This document shows positions 30,761 to 40,333 of a stretch of DNA of 64,000 bases, in pieces. The DNA comes from Marinobacter orientalis (GTDB lineage: Bacteria > Pseudomonadota > Gammaproteobacteria > Pseudomonadales > Oleiphilaceae). The stretch spans positions 1 to 64,000 of the forward strand of contig NZ_SRZX01000005.1 of assembly GCF_004792665.1 (NCBI RefSeq), given 5' to 3'. The translations under genes were made by a program, and so were the position numbers. A model generated the notes under the pieces. It was not told where the DNA came from, did not search any database, and saw only the letters and a program-made list of their open reading frames with translations. Position 1 is the stretch's first letter; each line of letters opens with the position of its first letter.

Positions 30761-30811
30761 TTCAGCCGCTAACCATTCCTGAAAAGGTTTAAAAGGTAGA
30801 AGGATTAAAGT

Positions 30812-31165
30812 ATGGCTCGTGTAAAGCGTGGCGTGGTAGCACGTCGTCGTCACAAGAAGATTCTCAGTCAGGCCAAGGGTTACTACGGAGCGCGCAGCCG
30901 CGTCTATCGTGTAGCCAAACAGGCGGTCATCAAGGCCGGTCAGTATGCTTACCGCGACCGTCGCAACCGCAAGCGTTCCTTCCGCGCACTGTGGATCGCC
31001 CGTATCAATGCCGGCGCCCGTGCCAACGGTCTGTCGTACAGCCGTCTGATTGCAGGCCTTAAAAAGGCCAATGTCGAGATCGACCGCAAGGTTCTGGCCG
31101 ACCTGGCCATGAACGAGCAGCAGGCGTTTACTGCTGTTGTTGAGAAGGCAAAAGCGTCCCTGTGA
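30812..31165 (+). CDS. rplT: 50S ribosomal protein L20
   Basis: The 117-residue protein begins [18 protein letters not shown], the L20 signature, and has normal length. It is required early in assembly of the large subunit and in E. coli also represses its own operon by binding the leader. ATG 30812 is preceded by AGAAGGA. A strong terminator hairpin follows before pheS. Confidence 0.98.
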   Translation: MARVKRGVVARRRHKKILSQAKGYYGARSRVYRVAKQAVIKAGQYAYRDRRNRKRSFRALWIARINAGARANGLSYSRLIAGLKKANVEIDRKVLADLAMNEQQAFTAVVEKAKASL

Positions 31166-31233
31166 TCGCTTAGCTCTTTCATCGGTTACCGATCGATTCA
31201 GGCGTCTCCATGAGTTCATGAAGGCGCCTTCTG

Positions 31234-31266
31234 ATAGGGGAAGGGCGCGCTCTTCCCCTATTTTTG
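31234..31266 (+). terminator. Terminator or attenuator upstream of pheS
   Basis: ATAGGGGAAG (31234-31243) and CTTCCCCTAT (31252-31261) form a perfect 10-base stem, followed by TTTTTG. It lies 38 bases before the pheS start. In E. coli pheST is attenuated through a Phe-rich leader peptide, but no such peptide is visible here; a palindrome GAAGGCGCCTTC at 31220-31231 lies just before. Confidence 0.85.
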
Positions 31267-31276
31267 TTTGGAGTGA

Positions 31277-32302
<1,026 letters not shown>

Positions 32303-32360
32303 ACGCGTCGTCGGGCAATGGAATTAACAGGCACAACCGCATCAGGACAAGGCAGATACC

Positions 32361-34733
32361 ATGAAATTCAGTGAGCAGTGGCTACGGGAATGGGTCAATC
32401 CGGCGAACGATACCCAGGCATTGATGGACCAGATCACCATGGCGGGTCTGGAAGTTGACGGATTTGAGCCGGTAGCCGGCAAGTTCAGTGGCATTGTGGT
32501 GGGTGAAGTGGTTTCCGTGGCGCCCCATCCGGATGCGGACAAGCTCCGGGTCTGTCAGGTTAATGATGGCAGGGAGACAGTACAGGTGGTTTGCGGCGCT
32601 CCCAATGTTCGTGATGGCCTCAAGGTACCCTTCGCCGTTGTGGGGGCAGTGCTGCCGGGTGATTTCAAGATCAGGAAGGCAAAACTTCGCGGCCAGTCTT
32701 CCGAGGGAATGCTGTGCTCGGAAGCCGAACTGGGCCTGTCGGAAAATCACGAAGGTCTGATGGAGTTGCCGGATGATGCGCAGGTAGGCCAGGAACTGAG
32801 TGACTATCTCAAGCTGAACGATGTCACCATCGATGTGGATCTGACGCCGAATCGCAGTGACTGCCTCTCCATTAAAGGCATCGCCCGTGAAGTCGGTGTG
32901 CTGAACAGCATGGTGGTCGAGGGGCCGGAAATCGGACCTGTGGAAGCGGTCCATTCGGACGTGCCGGAGATTGCGGTCAAGGCGCCCGAAGGCTGTCCCA
33001 GGTACCTGGGCCGGATCCTGCGCAACGTGGACCTGGGTATTGAATCACCGCTGTGGATGCAGGAAAAATTGCGTCGCTCCGGTATTCGCTCTATCGACGC
33101 GGCCGTGGATGTCACCAATTACGTCATGCTTGAGCTGGGGCAGCCGCTTCACGCCTTCGATCGTGATGAAATCGAAGGTGGCATCGTTGTGCGTATGGCG
33201 AAGCCGGGTGAAAAGTTGGTGTTGCTGGACGGGCAGGAAGTGGAGCTGACCGCTGATACCCTGGTGATTGCCGATCACGCCAAGCCGATTGCCATCGCCG
33301 GTGTCATGGGTGGGGAGCACTCCGGTGTCAGCGAAAGAACCCGCGATCTGATCCTGGAGGCGGCATACTTCGACCCGATTACACTGGCCGGTAAGGCGCG
33401 CCATTATGGCCTTCATACCGATGCCTCCCACCGGTTCGAGCGTGGTGTCGACTATGAGCTTGCCCGGGACGCCATGGAGCGGGCCACAGCTTTGCTGATG
33501 TCTATCGTTGGCGGTGAGCCCGGCGATGTTGTTGAGGTGGTCAGCAGGCAGAATCTGCCGGAAGATCGCACAGTGGATCTTCGCGAGCAGCGCGTTGCGG
33601 ATGTATTGGGTCTGCGAATCGACCGGACCACGGTCGAAGAAATCCTGACACGCCTTGGCTTGAATATCGACAAGTTACTGAAGAACGGTTGGCGCGTGCA
33701 CGTGCCCAGCTTCCGCCCTGATATCAGTATCGAAGAGGACCTGATTGAGGAAATTGGCCGGATCTACGGATACAACAATCTGCCGGTGACCGAGCCCACC
33801 GGTTCCCTCGGCCTGCGGCCGCAGCAGGAAGCGGTTCGCCCGGTTTCCGCGATCCGCGACTACTTTGTATCCTGTGGCTACCAGGAAGCGATCACCTACA
33901 GCTTTGTGGACCCGAAGGTCCAGAACCTGGTCGATCCGGAGCAGGAGGGTATCGCTCTGGCAAACCCGATTTCTTCCGACCTTTCGGTCATGCGCACCAC
34001 ACTGTGGAGCGGATTGCTGAAAACAGTGGCGTACAATCAGAATCGGCAGCAGCCACGGATTCGACTGTTCGAGACCGGGCTAAGCTTTGTAAAGGAAGCC
34101 AAGCGAATCGAGCAGCAGCCCATGCTTGCCGGCGTGGTGGTTGGCAACCAGCTGCCTGAAAACTGGGCAAACGGGCGCAGGAGTGCCGATTTCTTTGATG
34201 TAAAAGGGGAACTGGAGAGTTTATTCCAGCTTCTCGGCATTGAGGTGCAGTTTCTTGCGAGTCAGCATCCAGCCCTGCACCCGGGCCAGACGGCCGAATT
34301 GCTTCGCGACGGCGAACATGTAGGCTGGCTGGGCACATTGCACCCACAAGTTCAGAAAAAACTGGAACTTAATGGCACGATTCTGATGTTTGAGCTATTC
34401 TTGAATTCGATCGTTTCGGGATATGTGCCTAATTTCAAAGATATTTCAAAATTCCCTGAAGTTCGGCGGGATTTGGCTATTATTATCGGAAGCGGTGTGG
34501 GGTTTGCAGATGTCGAGCGTGTGGCGAAAAAACACGCCGGTGAGCACCTCACGGCTTTGCGTGCGTTTGATGTCTATGAAGGTGAAAGCCTGGGTGAAGG
34601 TAATCGAAGCCTTGCCCTCAGCCTGTTCTGGCAACATCCCGAACGCACACTAAATGAAGTAGAGGTGCATTCGCTCTTCAACGGTGTAATCGAGGCACTG
34701 CAGGAAGAGTTGGGGGCAACATTGAGGAGTTAA
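32361..34733 (+). CDS. pheT: Phenylalanyl-tRNA synthetase beta chain
   Basis: The 790-residue beta subunit binds tRNA-Phe and edits Tyr-tRNA-Phe. Domains in order: an EMAP-like tRNA-binding domain (about 40-150, VVSVAPHPDADKLRVCQV), the B3/B4 editing domain (about 210-390), B5, the catalytic-like core and the C-terminal ferredoxin-fold anticodon-binding domain (FPEVRRDLAIII). Length matches E. coli (795). ihfA begins three bases after its stop, the standard order. Confidence 0.98.
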   Translation: MKFSEQWLREWVNPANDTQALMDQITMAGLEVDGFEPVAGKFSGIVVGEVVSVAPHPDADKLRVCQVNDGRETVQVVCGAPNVRDGLKVPFAVVGAVLPGDFKIRKAKLRGQSSEGMLCSEAELGLSENHEGLMELPDDAQVGQELSDYLKLNDVTIDVDLTPNRSDCLSIKGIAREVGVLNSMVVEGPEIGPVEAVHSDVPEIAVKAPEGCPRYLGRILRNVDLGIESPLWMQEKLRRSGIRSIDAAVDVTNYVMLELGQPLHAFDRDEIEGGIVVRMAKPGEKLVLLDGQEVELTADTLVIADHAKPIAIAGVMGGEHSGVSERTRDLILEAAYFDPITLAGKARHYGLHTDASHRFERGVDYELARDAMERATALLMSIVGGEPGDVVEVVSRQNLPEDRTVDLREQRVADVLGLRIDRTTVEEILTRLGLNIDKLLKNGWRVHVPSFRPDISIEEDLIEEIGRIYGYNNLPVTEPTGSLGLRPQQEAVRPVSAIRDYFVSCGYQEAITYSFVDPKVQNLVDPEQEGIALANPISSDLSVMRTTLWSGLLKTVAYNQNRQQPRIRLFETGLSFVKEAKRIEQQPMLAGVVVGNQLPENWANGRRSADFFDVKGELESLFQLLGIEVQFLASQHPALHPGQTAELLRDGEHVGWLGTLHPQVQKKLELNGTILMFELFLNSIVSGYVPNFKDISKFPEVRRDLAIIIGSGVGFADVERVAKKHAGEHLTALRAFDVYEGESLGEGNRSLALSLFWQHPERTLNEVEVHSLFNGVIEALQEELGATLRS

Positions 34734-34736
34734 CAG

Positions 34737-35039
34737 ATGGCGGCTTTGACGAAAGCGGAAATGGCGGAGCGTTTGTATGAGGAGTTGGGCCTTAACAAAC
34801 GTGAAGCCAAGGAGATGGTAGAAGCTTTTTTCGACGAAATCAGAGGCGCTCTCAGCCATAATGAACAGGTGAAGTTGTCCGGATTCGGCAACTTCGACTT
34901 GCGCGACAAGAAGCAGAGGCCGGGACGGAACCCGAAAACTGGTGAGGAAATTCCAATCAGTGCACGGCGTGTTGTTACGTTTCGACCGGGGCAAAAACTA
35001 AAACAGAAAGTAGAAGCTTATGTTGGAACCCAGTCATAA
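34737..35039 (+). CDS. ihfA: Integration host factor alpha subunit
   Basis: The 100-residue DNA-bending protein begins [20 protein letters not shown] and carries the IHF/HU arm signature [21 protein letters not shown]. It pairs with IHF-beta to bend DNA at many promoters and recombination sites. It overlaps the following MerR gene by 20 bases, so the two are translationally coupled, the usual arrangement in Gammaproteobacteria. Confidence 0.98.
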   Translation: MAALTKAEMAERLYEELGLNKREAKEMVEAFFDEIRGALSHNEQVKLSGFGNFDLRDKKQRPGRNPKTGEEIPISARRVVTFRPGQKLKQKVEAYVGTQS

Positions 35040-35385
35040 CAACGAGTTACCCACGATACCGGGTAAGCGTTACTTTACCATTGGCGAGGTTGCCGAACTC
35101 TGCGCGGTGAAGGCGCACGTTCTCAGGTACTGGGAGCAGGAGTTTCCCCAGCTTTCGCCGGTCAAACGCCGTGGTAACCGCCGCTATTACCAGCGTGCCG
35201 ACGTTATCACCATTCGCCAGATACGAAGCCTGCTGTATGACCAGGGCTATACTATTGGAGGTGCCAAGCAGAAGCTCAGCAGTCATGAGGTGAAAGACGA
35301 TACTTCCCAGTATAAGCAGTTGATCCGGCAGATGATCACCGAACTTGAGGAAGTTCTGGATGTCCTCAACGCCTCGGTGAAATGA
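35020..35385 (+). CDS. MerR-family regulator downstream of ihfA
   Basis: The 121-residue protein has a MerR winged-helix domain: [20 protein letters not shown], then WEQEFPQL and [12 protein letters not shown], followed by a short helical dimerisation tail with no metal-binding cysteines. This conserved protein accompanies ihfA in many Gammaproteobacteria; its targets are not known to me. ATG 35020 lies inside the end of ihfA. A terminator follows. Confidence 0.93.
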   Translation: MLEPSHNNELPTIPGKRYFTIGEVAELCAVKAHVLRYWEQEFPQLSPVKRRGNRRYYQRADVITIRQIRSLLYDQGYTIGGAKQKLSSHEVKDDTSQYKQLIRQMITELEEVLDVLNASVK

Positions 35386-35403
35386 AGGCCTGAATCAAAA
35401 ATC

Positions 35404-35434
35404 AAAAAACCGGAGGTTCGCCTTCGGTTTTTTT
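35404..35434 (+). terminator. Intrinsic terminator of the pheST-ihfA-merR operon
   Basis: AAAAACCGGAGG and CCTTCGGTTTTT pair (one G-T) around a TTCG tetraloop and are followed by T7, a strong terminator. Confidence 0.9.
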
Positions 35435-35543
35435 GTTACAGCCGCCATTTTTCAGGAACAATACCCGCGGGCAAGTGGCCATTTTTGTCCAATGTCTCGT
35501 ATGGCTATCTGTATCTATTAATTACAAACAGGAGTACAGCAAC

Positions 35544-35915
35544 ATGATCGGCTACGTAACCATCGGTGTGAAGGATATCGAGAAGGCCAAGAAGTTTTAC
35601 CTGGACCTGCTGGGCGACCTTGGTGCAAAAGAACTGTTGGATCTCGGCCGAATCGCGTTTATCGGTAAAGATATGAAGTCACCGATGCTGGCAGTCTGCA
35701 CGCCGGCAGACGGACTGGACGCAAACTGCGGCAACGGCAATATGTTCGCCATTCCCCCCGGGTCAAAAGAGGCGGTGGATGCCCATTACCACCGTGCGAT
35801 CGAATTGGGTGCCACCAGCGATGGCGAGCCCGGCCAGCGAATTCCGGATCAGTTTTATGGTGCCTACGTGCGCGACCCGGACGGTAACAAACTGGCCTTC
35901 TTTCACTTCGGCTAG
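35544..35915 (+). CDS. VOC-family (glyoxalase-like) protein
   Basis: The 123-residue single-domain protein has the vicinal-oxygen-chelate fold: MIGYVTIGVKDIEKAKKFYL at the start and VRDPDGNKLAFFHFG at the end, with the last conserved aromatic-acid positions of the family partly replaced. Members include glyoxalases, dioxygenases and resistance proteins; the substrate is not evident. ATG 35544 is supported by AGGAG at 35530-35534; an extended frame from 35433 would begin in the terminator region. Confidence 0.85.
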   Translation: MIGYVTIGVKDIEKAKKFYLDLLGDLGAKELLDLGRIAFIGKDMKSPMLAVCTPADGLDANCGNGNMFAIPPGSKEAVDAHYHRAIELGATSDGEPGQRIPDQFYGAYVRDPDGNKLAFFHFG

Positions 35916-36011
35916 TCGTAGCCGGCCCGCTGTCGCCATCGGTGATCTGATTGGTGATTTACTCGGTGCCAGCGGGGCGACAATCACTTTCTCACTGGCC
36001 AGGAGAGGGTC

Positions 36012-36221
36012 TTACCGCTTCTGGATCTGCTCGATCAATTCGACGCGCTCGGAAGCAGTTTTCAGGTCTTCTGATGCTGTGCCGGCGGAGTCCGGTGCAA
36101 GTGCAACCAGAACGATTGTCATGATCGCAAAAAGCAGGGGCACGACAAGGCCGGCGATCTCAACGGCATCGAAGGAAATGTCCGCGGGTTCAGCGGCGCT
36201 GATGTCATCTGCGTGTTCCAT
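36012..36221 (-). CDS. Small single-helix membrane protein (hypothetical)
   Basis: The 69-residue frame has an acidic N-terminus, one hydrophobic helix (about 21-43, AGLVVPLLFAIMTIVLVALA) and a charged helical tail (ASERVELIEQIQKR). Such a layout resembles small inner-membrane proteins. ATG at 36221 has only a weak AAGG site about 11 bases away. No family is recognised. It is isolated between the VOC gene (convergent) and tRNA-Pro. The helix-plus-tail pattern favours a real gene, but evidence is limited. Confidence 0.5.
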   Translation of the reverse strand: MEHADDISAAEPADISFDAVEIAGLVVPLLFAIMTIVLVALAPDSAGTASEDLKTASERVELIEQIQKR

Positions 36222-36452
36222 TGGATAAAGCCTTATGTTTTCGTGATTGCCGGTTACGCCTCACAGAGCGTCGTCAGAAGCCGCCTGAGCCGCGCAAATT
36301 TTATGGGTTGATGAGGAAGCGGGCAATCGATTTACCCGAATAATAAGGTTCCATATCGGTATTCGCTTACTTGCTACATCCGCAATTGTAAGCGTTCGTT
36401 AGCGGCTGCTTCTTGCAGCGAAAAACGGCCGGCTGGGGGTTTTCCGGGAACA
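36222..36452. other. Intergenic stretch without a recognised gene
   Basis: No convincing reading frame is seen. The one notable element is an inverted repeat CGCTTAC (36364-36370) and GTAAGCG (36388-36394) around an 18-base loop. It may hold the promoter of the small membrane protein. Confidence 0.4.
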
Positions 36453-36484
36453 ACAAAGCCCGGACCTTTCGGCCCGGGCTTTGT
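36453..36484 (-). terminator. Hairpin downstream of tRNA-Pro
   Basis: ACAAAGCCCGG (36453-36463) and CCGGGCTTTGT (36474-36484) are perfectly complementary. On the minus strand the stem ends in TTTGTTGTT, a moderate T-rich tail, consistent with termination ten bases after the tRNA. Confidence 0.7.
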
Positions 36485-36493
36485 GTAGGGAAT

Positions 36494-36570
36494 TGGTCGG
36501 GACGGCAGGATTTGAACCTGCGACCCTCTGCACCCCATGCAGATGCGCTACCAAGCTGCGCTACGCCCCG
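36494..36570 (-). tRNA. tRNA-Pro (GGG anticodon)
   Basis: Read on the minus strand the 77 bases fold as a cloverleaf beginning CGGGGCG and ending CGTCCCGACCA. The D-arm is GCGCAGCTTGGTAGCGC, the anticodon stem TCTGC/GCAGA holds the loop ATGGGGT with GGG in the anticodon position, and the T-loop is GGTTCGAATCC. CCA is encoded. Related bacteria also carry a proline tRNA close to ihfA-merR. Confidence 0.97.
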
Positions 36571-36683
36571 ATACTGCTAGTGGCCAGTGAAACTTGAGAT
36601 AAATCTCAGTGGCTTAGCGGGAGCGAAGTCTACACCAGCCTCCGCTAAAAATAAACATCCTTTCGGCAATTTGCCGGGTATTT

Positions 36684-38330
36684 CTATCGCAGCTTGGTGT
36701 CCCGTAATTTCCGGATAAATTCCGGTGGCTCGAAGCTGTCTGCGGTGGCCTCTGGCCAGTAGACATCGAACACTCGCTCACCGGTTTCGCCCTTCAACAG
36801 AGCGCCGGGTTCGAGGAACGGAAACAGGTCCAGATAGGAGTGGACTTCCGTTCTCGAGGTGCGGCGAATGATATGTTCCGGGCCCAGTTCGGAAGGATGT
36901 TTGAGACCGGAGGCCGCAAGCAGGTTCTTGAGCGCATCAACGGTGTTTTTATGGTAGTTGTAAACCCGCTGGCTTTTGTCCCTCACGTCGAGCTTTTCAC
37001 TGCGCCTGGGATCCTGGGTTGCAACGCCGCTGGGACACTTTCCGGTGTGGCAATTCAGCGACTGAATGCAGCCCAGTGAAAACATATAGCCGCGGGCTGC
37101 GTTACACCAGTCCGCACCCAGCGCCAGGGTCCGGGCCACGTTGAATGCCGATATGATTTTACCGGCAGCGCCTATGGCGATGTCTTCCCGTAAATTGGTG
37201 CCGACCAGCGTGTTATGGACCAGTAACAGTGCCTCCTTCATGGGTGTTCCCAGGCGGTTGATAAACTCCAGGGGAGCCGCACCTGTCCCCCCTTCACCGC
37301 CATCAACGACGATAAAGTCCGGTTTTTTGCCGGTTTCGAGCATTGCCTTGACGATGGCAAACCATTCCCAGGGATGGCCTATGGCCAGTTTGAACCCCAC
37401 TGGCTTGCCGCCTGACAGCTCGCGCAACCGTTCCAGGAACTCCAGCAGTTCAATGGGCGTGGAGAAAGCCGAATGGCTGGCGGGGGAGACTACGTCCTCA
37501 CCGGGGCTGACGCCACGGGCTTTGGCAATTTCGGGTGTTACCTTTTCGCCGGGTAGTATGCCGCCGTGCCCCGGTTTTGCTCCCTGAGACAGTTTGACCT
37601 CGATCATTTTGACCTGGTCTGTGGTGGCGTTCTCGACAAACATTTCTTCATTGAACGTACCGTCCTTATGCCGGCACCCAAAGTAGGCAGACCCGATCTC
37701 CCATACCAGATCACCGCCGGGTTCCCGGTGATAGCGGGAGATGGAGCCTTCACCGGTATCATGATAGAAACCTCCCATTTTTGCGCCGCCGTTCAGACTC
37801 AGAATGGCGTTGGCAGAGAGAGAGCCGAAGCTCATGGCAGAAATGTTGAACACGCTCGCGCTATAGGGCCTGGCGCAGTGTTTGCCGATGGTGATGCGAA
37901 AGTCGGAATCTGTCAGATTTACCGGTCTGAGCGAGTGATTGATCCACTCGAAACCCTCGTCATACATACTCATTTGGGAGCCGAAAGGACGCTTGTCGAG
38001 GATGTTCTTGGCCCGCTGGTAGATAATCGTGCGCTGCTCCCGCGAAAAAGGACGCTCGTCGGTATCTGACTGGATAAAGTACTGCCGTATCTCGGGGCCA
38101 ATGGATTCGAGAAAATACCGGAAGTGGGCAAGGATCGGATAGTTGCGGCTGACGGTGTGTTTACGCTGCAGCAGATCCCAGGTGCCCAGTACCGCCAGTG
38201 CGCCGAAAATGAACGGCAGGGCAAGGTACCAACCCTGGAGCAAAGTCCCTGCCATCAGTGACAGCAGCAAGCCTGCCAGGCTCAGTGCATAGGCGGTGTA
38301 GCGGAAAGGGATGGTTCGGGTTTTTGCCAT
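36684..38330 (-). CDS. FMN-binding glutamate synthase-like membrane protein
   Basis: The 548-residue protein is a stand-alone relative of the FMN domain of glutamate synthase (GltB). Two N-terminal membrane helices (about 10-50) anchor it, then the TIM-barrel shows GAKPGHGGILPGEKVTPEIA and DGGEGGTGAAP, the FMN and substrate region, and CIQSLNCHTGKCP supplies the cysteines expected for an iron-sulfur cluster. The glutaminase domain of GltB is absent, so the amidation reaction is not assured; the physiological role of this family is unclear. ATG 38330 is supported by AGAGGATC; a frame extension to 38378 is unlikely. Confidence 0.88.
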   Translation of the reverse strand: MAKTRTIPFRYTAYALSLAGLLLSLMAGTLLQGWYLALPFIFGALAVLGTWDLLQRKHTVSRNYPILAHFRYFLESIGPEIRQYFIQSDTDERPFSREQRTIIYQRAKNILDKRPFGSQMSMYDEGFEWINHSLRPVNLTDSDFRITIGKHCARPYSASVFNISAMSFGSLSANAILSLNGGAKMGGFYHDTGEGSISRYHREPGGDLVWEIGSAYFGCRHKDGTFNEEMFVENATTDQVKMIEVKLSQGAKPGHGGILPGEKVTPEIAKARGVSPGEDVVSPASHSAFSTPIELLEFLERLRELSGGKPVGFKLAIGHPWEWFAIVKAMLETGKKPDFIVVDGGEGGTGAAPLEFINRLGTPMKEALLLVHNTLVGTNLREDIAIGAAGKIISAFNVARTLALGADWCNAARGYMFSLGCIQSLNCHTGKCPSGVATQDPRRSEKLDVRDKSQRVYNYHKNTVDALKNLLAASGLKHPSELGPEHIIRRTSRTEVHSYLDLFPFLEPGALLKGETGERVFDVYWPEATADSFEPPEFIRKLRDTKLR

Positions 38331-38480
38331 TGGATCCTCTGAACACAAAACGACAGGTTGACCGGATGTTACCAGCATTCAAGCTGGCGATACGTGTCTT
38401 GAGCTGAAATCGATTCACCCGGTTTTCCTCGCATATCCGAATATTGGTCTAAGATTGATCTCAGGGCGTAAACCTGCGCT

Positions 38481-38513
38481 CTTTGATGTTTTGAGCTCAA
38501 AGCAATAGGATGG
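38481..38513 (+). repeat. Duplicated BCCT leader element, copy 1
   Basis: A 33-base element starting CTTTGATGTTTTGAGCTCAA lies 91 bases before the first BCCT start and recurs with two changes 95 bases before the second. It contains the perfect palindrome TTTGAGCTCAAA (38490-38501) and arms CTTTGA/TCAAAG that are conserved in both copies. Confidence 0.75.
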
Positions 38514-38571
38514 ACAACTTGTAACGTTTGCATCCGGATAAAGCCAGCTTACCCGAACAGGAGGCTCAAAC

Positions 38572-40161
38572 GTGGGCGACGTTGTAAAAGACGAATACTC
38601 AACGGATTACGTCGCAGGCCAGGATAATATTCAAAAGTATGGTCTCGACCTGCATGCGCCAGTATTCCCGATTACGGCGATACTGGTCCTGACGTTCGTT
38701 ATTGGTACCCTGATCTTCCCGTCGGAAGCCAAAGAAATTCTTGACGGAGCAAAATGGTGGATACTGGGTCAGTTTGACTGGTTTTTCCTGATTAGCGCCA
38801 ACATCATGGTGATCATTGCGTTAGCGCTGATTTTCCTGCCAATAGGCAGCATCCGTATCGGCGGTGTAGACGCCACACCGGATTTTTCGACATTTTCCTG
38901 GTTCGCAATGCTGTTTGCCGCAGGTATGGGTATTGGCCTGATGTTCTGGGCCGTTGCTGAACCGGTGGCCTATTACACCGGCTGGTATGAAACGCCACTG
39001 GGGGTTGAAGCCAACACCCCGGAAGCTGCCAATCTGGCGATGGGCGCCACCATGTACCACTGGGGCCTGCATCCCTGGGCAGTCTACTCGCTGGTCGCCC
39101 TGTCACTGGCGTTTTTCGCTTACAACAAGAACATGCCGCTGACGATTCGCTCAGCTTTCTTTCCCCTGCTTAAAGATCGGGTTTGGGGCTGGCCGGGCCA
39201 CGTCATCGATACTATGGCCGTATTTGCAACAATTTTCGGGCTTGCCGCCTCGTTGGGTTTCGGCGCCCAGCAGGCCGCATCCGGGCTGGATTATCTGTTT
39301 GGAATTTCAGCCACCGTCAACGTACAGATGGCGATTATCACCGGTGTGACGGCAGCGGCTCTGATCTCGGTTCTGCGGGGCCTGGATGGCGGCGTGAAAG
39401 TCCTCAGCAACATCAATATGGCACTGGCAGGCATCCTGATGTTCTTCATTATTTTTGCCGGCCCAACCATGACCATTATCGAGACGATCTGGATTACGTC
39501 GTCCAGTTATGTCGCTAATGGCCTGGCGTTAAGCAACCCGTTCGGTCGCGAGGACGAGACCTGGTTCCACGGCTGGACCGTGTTCTACTGGGCCTGGTGG
39601 ATCTCCTGGTCGCCGTTCGTTGGTATGTTTATCGCCCGGGTTTCCCGCGGCCGCACGGTTCGTGAGTTTGTCACGGCGGTGCTGCTTGTTCCGACCGTTA
39701 TTACCGTGGTCTGGATGAGTGCGTTCGGTGGCGCTGCACTGGAACAGGTCCGGGAGGGCATTGGCGCACTGGCTGAAGATGGCCTGACCGACGTTTCCCT
39801 GGCTTCGTTCCAGATGCTTGCCAACCTGCCGCTCATTGGCGTTACGTCTTTCGTTGGTATCGTACTGGTACTGGTTTTCTTCGTAACGTCTTCCGATTCC
39901 GGTTCGCTGGTTGTCGACAGCATTACCGCCGGTGGCAAAACCGATGCGCCGACCGCACAGCGCGTATTCTGGGTGGTAATGGAAGGTGCGATCGCCGCTG
40001 CAATGATATTTGGCGGTGGCGACGACGCGCTGGGTGCGATTCAGGCAGTTGCGATATCGGCCGGTCTGCCGTTTACTGCGATCTTGCTGGTGATGACCTG
40101 GGGACTCCTGAAAGGCCTTACACATGAACGCAAACTGCTTCTGTCGGAAGGCAAGCTCTGA
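38572..40161 (+). CDS. BCCT-family transporter (copy 1)
   Basis: The 529-residue inner-membrane protein has twelve predicted helices and BCCT signatures: GMGIGLMFWAVAEPVAYY in helix 3-4 and FYWAWWISWSPFVGMFIARV further on. The family imports betaine, choline, carnitine, ectoine or related osmolytes by sodium or proton symport; substrate is not assignable. Start is GTG 38572 with AGGAGG upstream. There are no long N- or C-terminal osmosensing tails as in BetP. A near-identical copy follows 172 bases downstream. Confidence 0.94.
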   Translation: MGDVVKDEYSTDYVAGQDNIQKYGLDLHAPVFPITAILVLTFVIGTLIFPSEAKEILDGAKWWILGQFDWFFLISANIMVIIALALIFLPIGSIRIGGVDATPDFSTFSWFAMLFAAGMGIGLMFWAVAEPVAYYTGWYETPLGVEANTPEAANLAMGATMYHWGLHPWAVYSLVALSLAFFAYNKNMPLTIRSAFFPLLKDRVWGWPGHVIDTMAVFATIFGLAASLGFGAQQAASGLDYLFGISATVNVQMAIITGVTAAALISVLRGLDGGVKVLSNINMALAGILMFFIIFAGPTMTIIETIWITSSSYVANGLALSNPFGREDETWFHGWTVFYWAWWISWSPFVGMFIARVSRGRTVREFVTAVLLVPTVITVVWMSAFGGAALEQVREGIGALAEDGLTDVSLASFQMLANLPLIGVTSFVGIVLVLVFFVTSSDSGSLVVDSITAGGKTDAPTAQRVFWVVMEGAIAAAMIFGGGDDALGAIQAVAISAGLPFTAILLVMTWGLLKGLTHERKLLLSEGKL

Positions 40162-40238
40162 AAAGCGTGCAGGCCAAAAGGGGGTCTCGCACCAGAAGGC
40201 GCTACACTGCTGGATGTCCGGACAGTGCGGCATCCAGT

Positions 40239-40271
40239 CTTTGATGTTTTGAACTCAAAGCAATAAGATGG
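40239..40271 (+). repeat. Duplicated BCCT leader element, copy 2
   Basis: Matches copy 1 at 31 of 33 positions (G to A twice). The hairpin arms CTTTGA/TCAAAG are kept, while the central palindrome is broken by one change. Directly upstream CTGGATG (40210-40216) and CATCCAG (40231-40237) form a separate hairpin. Confidence 0.75.
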
Positions 40272-40333
40272 CGAGCCTTTAATGTTCGCATCCGAATACA
40301 AAAAAGGTTTTACTCAAACAGGAGGCTCAAAAC

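Noticed and set aside
31211..31234. Short frames beginning ATGAGTTCA and ATGAAGGCG before pheS as leader peptides
   Set aside because: They encode only two and five codons and contain no Phe, so they cannot act as a Phe-sensing leader.
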